From: Acanthosepion lycidas
Taxonomy: Eukaryota; Mollusca; Cephalopoda; Sepiida; Sepiidae
Direction of reading: 5' to 3'
Assembly (NCBI GenBank): GCA_963932145.1
Contig: OZ010573.1
Coordinates: 30,558,049 to 30,622,048, forward strand
DNA: 64,000 nucleotides
The first letter of the stretch is position 1. Each line of letters begins with the position of its first letter. Under the pieces are notes generated by a model. It had not been told where the DNA came from. It did no database searches and saw nothing but the letters and a program-made list of their open reading frames with translations. A program made the translations under genes and the position numbers. Of the stretch, positions 23,366 to 34,160 are shown in pieces.

Positions 23366-23369
23366 CCGT

Positions 23370-23606
23370 GTGGACGTAAACAAAACCATGATATTAGCAT
23401 TAATTGACCAATCAGGAGTCAGAGAAATATCAAAGCTCTGTGATCAACTTTCTGCACAAAATTTGCAGTTGAAAGAAATTGGTAGCGGAATAATAAATTT
23501 GAGAAACTTATTTTACCCAAACTCACATCAAGTCTGCCAATATTGTTTGCAAGATAAATGTTCCAGAAGACCTACAATGTACACATATTTATATCCAAAG
23601 TGTTGA
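23370..23606 (+). CDS. Unassigned 78-codon open frame, weak PurH-like pattern
   Basis: The open frame starts MDVNKTMILALIDQSGVREI and continues SKLCDQLSAQNLQLKEIGSG and then IINLRNLFYP. The spacing is reminiscent of the N-terminus of the bifunctional purine enzyme ATIC/PurH (ALxSVxDKTGLVEFAKxL…LxLxASGGTAxxLRD), but GGT is replaced by GSG and the rest does not follow. The frame ends in a Cys-rich stretch unlike the family. No convincing splice sites were found. It may be a decayed fragment or chance. Confidence 0.2.
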   Translation: MDVNKTMILALIDQSGVREISKLCDQLSAQNLQLKEIGSGIINLRNLFYPNSHQVCQYCLQDKCSRRPTMYTYLYPKC

Positions 23607-23849
23607 TTCCCATAAATGTGACATTTTTCTACCCAAATATCATATGCTGCAACAATACTAAAGATTAACTAAAACTTTAGTAACTTAACTGTACTAAAAA
23701 TAAAACATTTTTATAAGAATTATGTCACAAATCTAAAAGTAACAACAAGAAAGTTTCCAATACGTATCACTAAAAAAGAAATGTATCAATAGATAAGGAA
23801 ACTAAACGACCATCACATTTTTTGATTCAATGGTTCCACAGTCCTTCTC

Positions 23850-24012
23850 CGTTTTTCGAACAAGAGTAGAGGTTTATTCATTCCTTGTCTCCTGTTTAGG
23901 ATTGTATTTCCAGTTCTTTCTCCTAAAGTCGCCTCATTCTCTTCCACTCCCAGTAAACCCTTGTGTCTTAGTGGTATTATTGCCTTGCTTGCGGTGAAAT
24001 GATAAAAAAAAC
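23850..24012 (+). repeat. LINE family A 3' end
   Basis: Contains cccagtaaacccttgtgtct, then tagtggtattattgccttgc and ttgcggtgaaatgataaaaa, the family A terminal signature, on the plus strand. Confidence 0.7.
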
Positions 24013-24324
24013 CTGACTTGCTATTCGACTCGAATGAAGAAGAGAACATTTACCGGAGTTTGGATTCAAAGGGAAGAAATTCTAACTAGCATACCGTTTA
24101 GTTGTAAGGGAGATAACTATGTTTTGCTTTTTTTTTTAAATTTCACATTTGAAGTTGTGTGGTTCGCCATGTGATTTGCAGTAAAAAAAAAAAATTTGAA
24201 TTGGCAATTCCCATTACAGAAAAAAAAAAAAAAAAAATAGATGATATCCCTAGACATGGGCAGTGGAATGAAAATAATCTATACCCATAGAATAAAAAAG
24301 GGGTTCAGTTCGTTTGCGAAACTT

Positions 24325-24400
24325 GGTGGTAACAACAAAGATGAGGACAATAGTCCAAATATAAATAATTCCTCATCCAAGAAATTCATATTTTTCTTTC
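24325..24400 (+). repeat. SINE family 2 tail fragment
   Basis: acaacaaagatgaggacaat then agtccaaatataaataat and cctcatccaagaaattc. The same tail occurs at 26.3, 26.7, 35.3 and 35.6 kb. Confidence 0.65.
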
Positions 24401-24529
24401 ACTACTTTAATATTTTACTTTTCTTCTGTCCAACATTCTTTCTTCAGTCTCATTCTTCCATTTTGTCAGTTCCTTGCTTTCCAAAGAAAAAAAAAACAGA
24501 GGAATAATAAAAGAATAATATGAGGTCTA

Positions 24530-25915
24530 TCTAAAAAGTATTCAACCATTTTATATTCACAAAAAAACAAAGAAAAAATAGCCAACCTAGGGTTATTTTT
24601 CAAAGTACTCTTTTTGAAACCTAACACAGTTATCTCAGCATTCACTTTATTTTTTGAAAAGTTAAATTCCAGTTAGGGGGTCGTATGGCACATCTCTGCT
24701 TGTAAAAAATAAGGAAGAATTTTTTGGCACATTAGCATTTATTATATTTTGTATCCATAATATTGGTCAAAATCCAGAAATATTTATTTTTAGCATTTTG
24801 GAAAGTGGATGTCAGGGGTACTCTTCATAATATAAATTCAATGTTATCTGTACTTGGTTCGTATTTACAAACGTCATGTTTGAAACTGTGCCCATGTCAT
24901 TGATAACTTTTTACTATAACAAAATCAGTGGTATTGAGTTATCAGCAATGTGGGCACATTTTTAAACTTAATATTTGTAAATAAAAATAAAGTATGGATA
25001 TTTCTAAGAAGTTAAGGAACAATTTGACAGCATATTTATATTATGAATTGAACTCCCCTTCTAAAATGTTAAAAAAGAAAAAAAAAAACAATATTTTTGA
25101 TTCTAACAAATCTTGTGACTTGATGAAGGACTAATGTAATGAATGTTTATTTACAAAAATTATCCCTCCTACAAATTTCCTTACTAGCAGAGCAATCAAT
25201 TTAATACTATTTTTATTGTGAAGACATCCAACATAGTGTCGATATAAATTATGAATTTTTATTACTTTTTATTTTTTTAAAATTATTTGGCTTGCCTGAC
25301 TCTGCATATTAGGTTTATATGTTATGTGCGTATGTATTTCTTTCCATTGTTGACATAATATTTAGTTGGAATTTTTAATTGCTTTCTACTGTTTTTGTTG
25401 CTACAAGAGTGTCAACAAGTAGTGCAAAAGAAGAGCCATGTTGTAACCTGCCAACCAACCAGAAGAGACCTTACTTTACATGTGTGAGCAGATACTCTCC
25501 TATGGGTTGGCATGATATAACATTAAATGTATATGTGAATTCTATGACCATCATAATTCTGGAATGTGTAGATTAACAAAAAGTTGATCAGATTTTTTTC
25601 AAAAATACTGTTTCACCCAACTCTGTCAACACAGCCTGAATTTGGTTTTCTGTAAATTCTCACTTTTTCTAAAGTATCAATGAAAACCCATCAACAAAAT
25701 TAAGGAGAATACAATGAAACAGCTGATGATGATGTACAACTGGAACTTCTGTGCCTCATTCTTGAGGTACTGAAAAAGGGCTGGATACAATCTGCGCATC
25801 TCATACAAAACATTTCTTTTTTCTTTTTTAATTTGTTTGAATTTCACCTTCCAGGTATCTTTTTACAGTATCCTGAATTTTCGTCTTCAAGTTTTTCTCA
25901 TCTGTATTATTAGAG
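24530..25915. other. No gene recognised
   Basis: AT-rich. No supported exon or element. Confidence 0.45.
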
Positions 25916-26003
25916 GATGCATTTGAAAATAGTAGAAACTGGAATCATAACTGTCCTATATCCAATTGCTTTTGCACTACTTGTTGGCACTTTACTCTTC
26001 TGG

Positions 26004-26048
26004 CGGCGGCGACAGCAGTGGCAGCAGCAGCAGCAGCAACAGCAACAA

Positions 26049-26102
<54 letters not shown>
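26004..26102 (+). repeat. (CAG/CAA)n trinucleotide repeat
   Basis: About 33 CAG/CAA units, CAA-interrupted in the first half and pure CAG in the last 13 or so. The plus frame would be polyglutamine, but the 62-codon frame around it has no support as a gene and stops directly after the repeat. Confidence 0.9.
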
Positions 26103-26105
<3 letters not shown>

Positions 26106-26249
26106 AAGGCAATTAAAAATTAGACAATGCATTTGAAATATATATTGAGTGAGTTTCAGTTTATAATATCTATCCTTTCTTAAAATATTGATAATAACTT
26201 TTTTTCTTGTGGTGGGGTGTCACATTTTATTAGGTCAAAAATCCAAGTG

Positions 26250-26577
26250 TAAAAAAAAAACAAACTTTTCTTTACATTATTTGGACTATTGTCCTCATCT
26301 TTGTCACTATATTTATTACAACGTCTTGGCCGTTATACACTCCGGCCTTCTTCAGGTGGTTGGAATGTTGAACTGAAACCATTATTTCACTCACTGGGGT
26401 AGACTGTTCTAGTTCCATGTGCTATGTTTAATGGATGTCAGTTATCAGTTATCTTCTGTTAATTTCCCCCTGAAAGTTCTCCACTGCCTTAACCGGGTAT
26501 TGAACTCACACTCTTTGGGTCCTGTCACTGGATCTAACTAACGCCTTCATCCACTGTGCCATGTGTTCTTGAGGACA
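26250..26577 (-). repeat. tRNA-derived SINE, family 2
   Basis: Read on the minus strand, the tRNA-like head starts near 26577 with A-box-like tggcacagtgg (26551-26561) and B-box-like gagttcaataccc (26494-26506). The body runs to the conserved tail (gaaggccggagtgtataacg, then gatgaggacaatagtcc) near 26280. Confidence 0.7.
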
Positions 26578-26612
26578 TCTGTGTATGAATTATACACAGG
26601 ACACATGACACA

Positions 26613-26740
26613 GTGCAACCACCTGAAGAAGGCCGGAGTGTATAATGGCCAAAACGTTGTAATAAATATGGCGACAAAGATGAGGACAATAGTCCGAATA
26701 ATGTAAATAATGTACATAATAACTCATCTCAGAAATATAG
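26613..26740 (+). repeat. SINE family 2 tail, inverted relative to its neighbour
   Basis: caaccacctgaagaaggccg then taataaatatggcgacaaag and gatgaggacaatagtccgaa, on the plus strand. With the element at 26250-26577 it forms a gapped inverted repeat that can pair over about 110 bp. Confidence 0.75.
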
Positions 26741-27325
26741 ACAGTCTTTATAGAGAAATCTAAAACTTTTAGGCCACAGAAACATACATTTGATTAATTT
26801 CCTATATATCTGAATAAATTGTTTTATATTTATGCCCAGATTCATACAACATATCAGTTTTAATTAATAAAACTACTGTTATTACAATGTAGAATATTTA
26901 AAAGTGTTAATAAAATCAAAAGATGCTGGAAGTTGGTTAGCTGTACATCTCAATGCATTGGATGCCAGAAATTTAAAATTTAATGATCCCTCCATCTTCA
27001 TTGTTTCACTTGATATTGAATTAGAACCCAATTTTTCTTTTGTTCTCTCCCCTTATATGTATATGACCTTATCAATAAAAACATTATTTTGTTTGAAGTG
27101 CTTTTGAAGATCAAGATAAGTTACATAGGATTTTTTTTTCATTTTGTTATTTAATTTGCGCATATTATTTTACATGTTAATACGCACTACTTGACATTCT
27201 ATAACCTTTGTTAGTCATTTATTTATTTTCTCAACTTTCCTATTTTAAATTTAACCTTATTTCAAGCAGTTTTTATTACTTCCAATATAGCTTTGCTTAT
27301 TTTTCTCTAGCTTGAACTTCTTGGT
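26741..27325. other. No gene recognised
   Basis: AT-rich. Nothing supported. Confidence 0.45.
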
Positions 27326-27329
27326 TACG

Positions 27330-28080
27330 ACCTCTATCCCTTAAAAATATTTTGTTCCTAATTTTCATCAATAACCTTATCAATATCATCAATTTTCGGC
27401 TTGATACCTATGCTGATGACATGACTGTTTACTCCTGCCTTAATAATAAAATAATAATAGCTGGCCACTAATATTCAAGGATTAAGGCGGCTAGCAAATC
27501 CCTATTGTGGACGCTCACTCAGGCACATTTGTACTTGTTCAATACTGGTAAATCCTGATATGTTTGATATTGTCAAATGGGTAGCTAATCTAAAAAATTA
27601 CATTCGATCTGTTGTTAACTGGAACAAGAACTGGCTTGTTAATTTTAATGCCTCCAAATCAAAACTGCTCTCTTTTAATAACCTTAGAGAAAATTTTTTG
27701 ACTTCCATAAGATGGCTGATGCTAACCTCCAGGAGAGTGACTCATTGTGTTTTCATGGACTAAAGTTTTCAGATGAAATGAAGCGGAAAGATTATATTGA
27801 ATCAATTGCTAGGTCCAATGCTAGGAAATTTGGCTCACTGTGTCATGCTAGACAATTTTTCTAGCCAGAATATATCTTGCACATCTGTAATTCTACCATT
27901 CATCCATGCATTGAATATTTCTGCAACATCTGGTTTGATACTCTGGTTATGTATTAAGAGATTAGTGATAAAATCCATGGAAGAACATACAATGTTATCA
28001 GTCCTAACCTGTGTTATATCTGGATTGTTTCTGACAGCTTGTAGAATGTGTTCTTCATGCTCAGGCATATGAGTGGATAT
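27330..28080 (+). pseudogene. LINE family A, RT region, interrupted by SINE family 1
   Basis: RT motifs on the plus strand: YADDMTVYSCLNN near 27410-27450 (catalytic YADD intact locally), then after the SINE insertion FDIVKWVANLKNYIRSVVNW, NKNWLVNFNASKSKLLSFNN, RVTHCVFMD.LKFS and FLASQNIS.TSV.-type decay. Downstream the copy loses frame repeatedly. The 3' end probably continues at 29330-29862. Confidence 0.7.
27456..27547 (-). repeat. SINE family 1, 3' fragment (copy C)
   Basis: On the minus strand it reads aaatgtgcctgagtgagc, then atagggatttgctagcc and ggccagctat, the 3' end of family 1. It sits inside the LINE RT domain between YADD and the next RT block. Confidence 0.75.
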
Positions 28081-28189
28081 CAGTCTTCCTCAATCCATAG
28101 TTTGTGGTGCCACAGATCCTGTCTCAACAATGCAATGATAAACAGCAGCAAAGGTCAGATGCCTTGGCTGCATTCATGATGTAATGGAA

Positions 28190-28445
28190 TAACCTGTAAC
28201 CCCCATGAGTGACTACACTATAGGTAGTAACTACCTATAAGTATCCGTAAGGTAACGGACTACAGGAGACTTGCTGGGATCTGTTGAGTATAACTCAGAC
28301 TTATGCAAGAACTACTGACCTTCCACTGCAGCACTCACTACTGGATTGACTTGCAATGATCGTGCACATAACTGTTACCTTATTTCTTATTGTATTGGTT
28401 TTTACAATAAACCTTTACTTATTTTATCCACCATGTTTTTCAAGT
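28190..28445 (+). repeat. Possible solo LTR
   Basis: A block of atypical composition ending with tttttacaataaacctttac (polyadenylation-signal-like aataaa) inside the LINE-rich region. Candidate 5' end tgtaaccccc at 28194. No partner LTR, target duplication or primer-binding site was seen. Confidence 0.2.
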
Positions 28446-28605
28446 ATATATTCCTGTTAGCATGGAATATAACACTTTAGGCTGGGAATGTGTAAGCGAT
28501 CTGGGATTGCAAAGGAAATATTTGTCGCAGATTATTTCCACGTCACAGAGAATAAATCACTAAGTTCAGACTTGAACATCGGGGAGGGGGGGGGTTCAGA
28601 AAGAA

Positions 28606-28960
28606 ATGCCAAAAACTCGATTCACAAATCACACAACCAGTCAGAAAAATAACTCATTCTCCAACAAACGCGGTAGCCAAAATGCCCAAATTCTTTTTTC
28701 CCTTGATTCGAGAACACCAACTGCTTTCATCGGCCGAGCATTTTTTTCCATTCGTCGACAGCTGGGAAAGGATGTTCAGTATTTTGCATATCAAAATACT
28801 TTTATAGCGACTCCTGCAATGGACTTGTTTTTTAATTCAAATATTCCATCTTCAGCATATCATGTGGAATACATGCCCTTTTGTTTGGTAAGTAATTTTC
28901 TTTTTCGACACATTTTCCTTTGTAGATTACATGCGACGTGCTGCCGCTTGGTTTGATGAG
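28606..28960 (+). CDS. Candidate two-exon coding segment, unrecognised
   Basis: An ATG at 28606 opens a frame of 94 codons reaching a consensus donor (tttg|gtaagtaa) at 28887. A 35-nt segment 28926-28960 has acceptor ttttcctttgtag and donor gatgag|gtaagtgg. Joined in phase 0 the second segment reads ITCDVLPLGLM. The first part has more CpG and less AT than its surroundings (cggccgag, cgtcgac). No family was recognised and no downstream exon was found. Splice-site quality is the main support; it could be a real 5' region or chance. Confidence 0.3.
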
Positions 28961-29329
28961 GTAAGTGGCTTTTTTCTTTGCTAGAGAATGTAATCTGATA
29001 CAGCTATGCAGCCTCATATCCATTACCATTTGCACAGCCATAAGTAAAAATCATATCTGCCTGCTCACGATACAAATATTCTGCTATTGTTAAACTGAAC
29101 ACTTCTCAGTTAACTCACAACTACACATGTTAAACATTGAAGACAGGTTAGCCACAAATGTACATGATTGATAAATGCAACCTAAGCTACATGGTAACAC
29201 AGTGCCATTTACCATAAACTTTTTTAAACTTAATAATGAAGGATTTGCAGACATGTTTATATGGACTTTTGTCTTTGTTTTGGTGTGAGGAACCCACCCC
29301 CAAAATTTGTAAAAGTATTTTTGATACAC

Positions 29330-29857
29330 CCTGTATATTGAATACTGCTGCTATATTTGGTCAGGTGTTTCTGTTATTCAACTTGAGGTTCTTAACAAAA
29401 TCCAAAGTAGGATCTGCAATGTAATTGATCCTGATCTGGCATCTCAACTTCAGTCACTTTCTTACCGACATGACATGGCTTCCCTCTGTCTTTTCTTCAA
29501 ATATTTTCATGGCAACTGCTCTGACAAGCTATTTTCACTGGTGCCACAATGACAAGAATTTAATTGGGCTACTAGATTGGCATCTAGGTCCCACCCTTTT
29601 AATGTTGAAATAACTAAATGCAGCCACCACTTCTACTCTAACAGTTTCTTGCACTTATCGCCTGTAGAACTCCCTTCCGTTTACTTGCTACCCTGATAAC
29701 TACAATCTTCAAAAATTTAAATGCAACATCAATCGCCATCTTCAGTCTTCATGAATCCTGTTGATCTTTTGTCCTTTCCTCAATCCTCCCTATTCTCAGT
29801 CTTTTCTTTCACTCACTGTAACCTCCTGTATAGTAGTGACATTTCCACCTTGCTTGG

Positions 29858-29862
<5 letters not shown>
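29330..29862 (+). pseudogene. LINE family A, 3' fragment
   Basis: ILNTAAIFGQV- and IEYCCYIW-like start, then a block matching LDKIQRRISNIIGPDL and QSLSYRHDMASLCLFFKYFH in shifting frames, then GNCSDKLFSLVPQ, the 3' tail, and a (TA)n tract instead of poly-A. Confidence 0.7.

Positions 29863-29921
<59 letters not shown>
29862..29921. repeat. (TA)n microsatellite at LINE 3' end
   Basis: About 29 TA units directly after the LINE terminal signature ttgcttgggtga. Confidence 0.95.
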
Positions 29922-29923
<2 letters not shown>

Positions 29924-29924
29924 A

Positions 29925-30199
29925 GTTGAAATCATATATTTACATAAATCTTCTCCAGCAATGACAATATTCAAAGCTATTTAAAGGGACAGTCAACTTA
30001 GTGTATACAAATGTCTGACCCACGAGGCATGGAGGTAAACGGGATGAAAGAAATAAAAGCTGAAAATAATAGGTCCCTTTATTAACATTTTGACATTTAA
30101 CAGCTGAAAAATTATCAGTTAGCACTTCCCATAATCTCACCAAATATCAGAGTCTGTTGGAATCCCTTCTTGGTCCAATTAAGAACTTTTCAGCAAGCT

Positions 30200-30237
<38 letters not shown>

Positions 30238-31020
30238 TATGCTTGTTTACATACAAGCACAGATTGTTCAGCTTTATACTAGACATTTTCCCTATCCCCT
30301 TCCCAATAATCAAAATTGGATACTTTCCATATGCTTTTGAATAAATATGATATGAAATCTGTGGTATGGTTGGGATAAGCAACAACAACCAAGAAAGCAA
30401 ATACATGTCACAGCTGTTTAGCTTACAATGTTTTATTTTGTTTTTTAACTTGTCCTAACACATTATTACTGTAATCCCCTCTCCCACAATCTACAAGATA
30501 CAAGCAGAGAGACAAGTGGAAAAGAAAAAAATATCATCTGACCTAGGAAAACTGCAAAACAGTGAATTATTAACTCAGTTTCAAGATGAGTTTTTTTAAT
30601 ATATATTTTTAAAACATTTACAAGTATTACTAAAAAAGTTATTAAATAATTGCACATTTTCTCTTATATGGAATATTTTTGTATATTTAGTGACATATTT
30701 TAAGATTGATTCTTGAATGAAGACTGACAGGTTTGACATGCTAAATTTTTTTATATGAGTAATCTTCAAGTTTCCTAATGGAGGATTTAACTTGATCCCC
30801 ACCAGAAAACAAGAGACATTCTTCTTCAGCAAATACATTCTACAATTCACCCAGTGTAGGATGTAACTGTAAGTTAAACAAGCTGAGAGAACTTCAAAAA
30901 GGTTCCTTACATCTCATATTCAAGAAATACTTTGATTTTCAACATGGAAGCTTATACTGTGTAGTAGGCTGACAAGTACATAGAAAAATAGGATTAGTGT
31001 CGAAGGTGAGTAAAATATAC
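29925..31020. other. No gene recognised
   Basis: AT-rich. (TA)n at 30204-30234. No supported gene. Confidence 0.5.
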
Positions 31021-31029
31021 TATTCTTAT

Positions 31030-31069
31030 TCATAGTGTATATCTCTCTTTCTCTCTCTACATATATGTA

Positions 31070-31120
<51 letters not shown>
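31030..31120. repeat. (TC)n-(TA)n compound microsatellite
   Basis: TC-rich blocks then about 20 TA units. Confidence 0.95.
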
Positions 31121-31122
<2 letters not shown>

Positions 31123-31284
31123 TGGGTATATTTAGGCAGCAATTTTGCATTAATGCATGTTTCATTAAATAATATAGACAAGTTTTGTTTATTTATTTTA
31201 AATAAGTTCCTTTCATATTGTCTGATAAGCATAATAACATTATCATTGAAAGATGAAAGAAAATCACTATATTAATATATATAT

Positions 31285-31333
31285 CCCCATACTTCTCTCT
31301 CTCTCTATATATATATATATGTATATATTTCCA

Positions 31334-31386
<53 letters not shown>

Positions 31387-31573
31387 ATCTCTCTCTTTAT
31401 ATCTCCATATCTCTCTCTCTTTCTCTCTCTCTATATATATCTCCATATCTCCCTCACTTTCTCTCTCTCTCTTTCTATATATATATATATATATATATAT
31501 TCATCTCTCTCTTTATATCTCCATATCTCTCTCTTTCTCTCTCTCTCTCTATATCTCCATATCTCCCTCACTT

Positions 31574-31612
<39 letters not shown>

Positions 31613-31631
31613 CTCCATATCTGCCTCACTT

Positions 31632-31683
<52 letters not shown>

Positions 31684-31743
31684 CATATCTGCCTCACTTT
31701 CTCTCTCTCTCTCTCTCTATATATCTCCATATCTGCCTCACTT

Positions 31744-31798
<55 letters not shown>
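31285..31798. repeat. Compound (TC)n/(TA)n array with higher-order units
   Basis: About 0.5 kb of alternating TC and TA blocks. Spacer strings such as tctccatatctgcctcactt recur at least three times (from about 31611, 31680 and 31723), with a ccctcactt variant at about 31451 and 31566. It is a higher-order tandem array rather than simple slippage. The 195-codon open frame across it (Ser/Leu/Tyr/Ile repeats) is an artefact of the repeat. Confidence 0.95.
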
Positions 31799-31800
<2 letters not shown>

Positions 31801-31806
31801 GTATAT

Positions 31807-32016
31807 AAAATGCTCAAATACTAATATTTTATGGTTATAATTTATTACATTGGAATTGTAATCACAAACCAATTCATCAGTATCTGTCTTTTAATTCATC
31901 AGATTGACAAATTCAAAAAGAACCTTCTTTTTGAATTTGTAGGTCTGATGAATTGGGTCGTGATTACAATTTCAATGTAAAATTATAACCATGAAATATT
32001 AGTGTTTGAGCCTTTT
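31807..32016. mobile_element. Foldback (hairpin) MITE
   Basis: Left arm from aaaatgctcaaatactaat and right arm ending attagtgtttgagcctttt are inverted copies that meet at a 6-nt loop (aacctt, 31921-31926) flanked by caaattcaaaaag / ctttttgaatttg. The left arm carries a 22-nt internal duplication ending attcatcag. No ORF. A half copy is at 39171-39262. Confidence 0.85.
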
Positions 32017-32072
32017 GTATTATATTCTTACTGTCTATGACAGCTCTCTCTACCTGGATTATATCCTCTTAG

Positions 32073-32075
<3 letters not shown>

Positions 32076-32115
<40 letters not shown>
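32076..32115. repeat. (TA)n microsatellite
   Basis: About 19 TA units. Confidence 0.95.
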
Positions 32116-32117
<2 letters not shown>

Positions 32118-32304
32118 CACTAATATTATCTAAATATATATTATATAATGTGTGTCTGTGTTAAAACAGACAGAGGGACATCATTTCAAACAGCAGAAAA
32201 ATCTTCCCTGAGGAGAAATTAAAAAAACCCCAAAAAACTGCTGCCTAATGGTTAAATCCACTTTGGCAGTAAGGGAAATAAGCCACTGCCACTGTTTAAA
32301 ACAC

Positions 32305-32391
32305 ATCCATTAAGCTGTGGAGTAACAGACTAATTTTTTAGCCAAGGATGGTGAGTTCAATCCTAAGTAAGAGCCAGCATATTTAACAGTT
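32305..32391 (+). repeat. tRNA-like repeat, family 3, left copy
   Basis: ccattaagctgtggagtaac, then gccaaggatggtgagttcaa and tcctaagtaagagccagcat. The gagttcaatcc string is B-box-like. A direct copy is at 34074-34160. Confidence 0.6.
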
Positions 32392-32478
32392 CTCCCCATT
32401 TTTACTTTTTCATGTAGACCATTGTGGTAGCTTATTTATCATACATTTTTTAATGTAAGATTTTTATTTTCTTTATTT

Positions 32479-33975
32479 TTAAGGAAGAGAGATTTTAGAC
32501 TTACATACATGATCCAGAATCTTGTTAGAAGAGACCCCGCTCTTCATCAGGCAATCTACAACTTGGCATGGGCTGGAAATCCATTCAAGTTTATCTATTA
32601 CCTTTTGTTCAAGTATTTCATGAATAATTGCAGTTTCAATTCTCAGCCTTTTATCTAATATTTGAGTAGATGAGTGAGCAGACTCATATAGGTCTGCATT
32701 GTCAGTTTTACATATTACTGGAAGATTTTCTGGCTTGTCTTCAATGTATAAATGTTCTAAAAGATATTTTCTATAAAAAGTGCAGGCTTTCATAGTATCT
32801 ACCATAGCAAGTGTCTCTGCTGTCTGCATATTTTTACAATTCTCTTGACTCTGCGAGGTTGCCAAGAAAAAAAAATTGTCACCCACAATAAAGAGAATGT
32901 ATCCTGTTTGAGATTCTTCATTGTTAAATTCAGCAAATTCAGCATCACTATACGCTACCAGTTTAATTCTTGTAGGATTGCCTAAGTTAGGTATTAACAG
33001 TGTGAAGAAGATTTTCTAAACTTTTCTATCGGGCTATATTCTTTTGAAGAGAAGTTATAAGCTCCTGGTACATTTGACCCACTAACAGTTTTGGTGAACT
33101 CATATAAATCTAAAGGAATAATAAGCCATAGGATTTGAACAAAAAAATATTAACAGATATATTGTCAGGACATTTTACAAAAGAAAAGATGGGAAATGAA
33201 ATGAAACATGAAAAGTTCAAAACAATTTTAAGTGTCCGTAGTTGATTACACACATTTTGCAGGTGCAAAAAGAATACATCTTTTTGCTACGAAAAGTCAT
33301 TGAGAAAGAGATTGAGTCTTTTGAATCTTGCACCAGTTGTAAATGATCAGGGGACAATAGTTTAAAAATCTTGCCACAGTGAGATTTTATTAATCAGGAG
33401 GTGGTAATCGAACAAGCTTTTATATAATTTGAGCTTGTCATTTAAGAAAACTGAGTTTGAATTATAGTCAGTCTTTGTAGGTCTCATTGGGATTGATTTG
33501 ACAAACTCATTTTGACTAATTATTATGGACTTCTTTCACTAACAAATCTCAAGATCAAGATATTTTGAAATTTGAAGTTTCCTCTGATCTGACCATAAAA
33601 CGTGCTTGATTTTCATCATATTTTCTTTAAATTTTTCAATATCTGCCAAGATGTCATCCACATGAGTTGATATACTTCCATTGATTTTATTATCATAAAA
33701 ATGCTCATCTAAGTATGACCAAGCTGTCTTTATATGGTACATATAAAGACAGCTTGGTCATACTTAGATGAGCAATTTCCCAATTTCATTACCTCTTCTT
33801 TGCTAAATACCATTTGCAAGTAGGCCACATTCAGTCTATATGTGCATTTATTTAACTTTCACATATATTATTCAAGAACCTCAGCTTCTGGATGAGGTTT
33901 TAGAAAGACTGTCCTTTCAAAATGCTTCCCTTGAAAAAATACTGTCTTGATATCCTATAGAATGATATGTCCACC
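32479..33975 (-). pseudogene. Ty1/copia retrotransposon pol remnant (RT-RNase H)
   Basis: On the minus strand, from right to left. RT start VDISF near 33975, then GKHFERTVFLKPHPEAEVLE, KLNKCTYRLNVA and KEEVMKLGN (to 33785). STHVDDILA, the copia-type VDD catalytic site, is near 33655, then ISKYLDLEIC. RNase H has KLVAYSDAEFAEFNNEESQT (about 32970-32915), then AETLAMVDTMKA, CKTDNADLYESAHSSTQILD, KRLRIETAIIHEI and the C-terminal VVDCLMKSGVSSNKILDHV, with a stop at 32479. Stops and frameshifts break the RT half; the last 180 codons are open. Gag, protease, integrase and LTRs are absent. Confidence 0.8.
33702..33774. repeat. Perfect 35-bp inverted duplication inside copia RT
   Basis: Arms 33702-33736 and 33740-33774 are exact complements around gta. 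One arm is the coding strand of RT (…SKYDQAVF); the other is its reverse copy inserted before FYDNKING. Confidence 0.95.
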
Positions 33976-34073
33976 TCAAAGTCACAATTATGATCAGGAT
34001 AATTTTTTAGGTTCTCCTTCAAGCAAGTAGGCAAGTCATTTCTAACATATCCTGAGTCTTCATCTTGGAATAT

Positions 34074-34160
34074 TTAAATCCATTAAGCTGAAGAGTAAGA
34101 GTCTAACTTGTTAGCAAAGGATGGTGAGTTCAATCCCAGGTAGGAGTCAGCATAATTAAC
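34074..34160 (+). repeat. tRNA-like repeat, family 3, right copy
   Basis: ccattaagctgaagagtaag, then gcaaaggatggtgagttcaa and tcccaggtaggagtcagcat. Direct copy of 32305-32391; the first 35 bp recur at 34612-34648. Confidence 0.6.

Noticed and set aside
25917..26105. 62-residue frame with a hydrophobic segment and polyglutamine
   Set aside because: No splice sites, homologue or continuation; it stops immediately after the CAG tract.
28190..28445. Confirmed retrotransposon LTR
   Set aside because: No inverted TG…CA ends with target duplication and no internal region; listed only at low confidence.
31253..31840. 195-codon open frame, the longest in the window
   Set aside because: It is entirely made of TC/TA repeat translation (Ser-Leu, Tyr-Ile). 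Repeat arrays stay open by composition.
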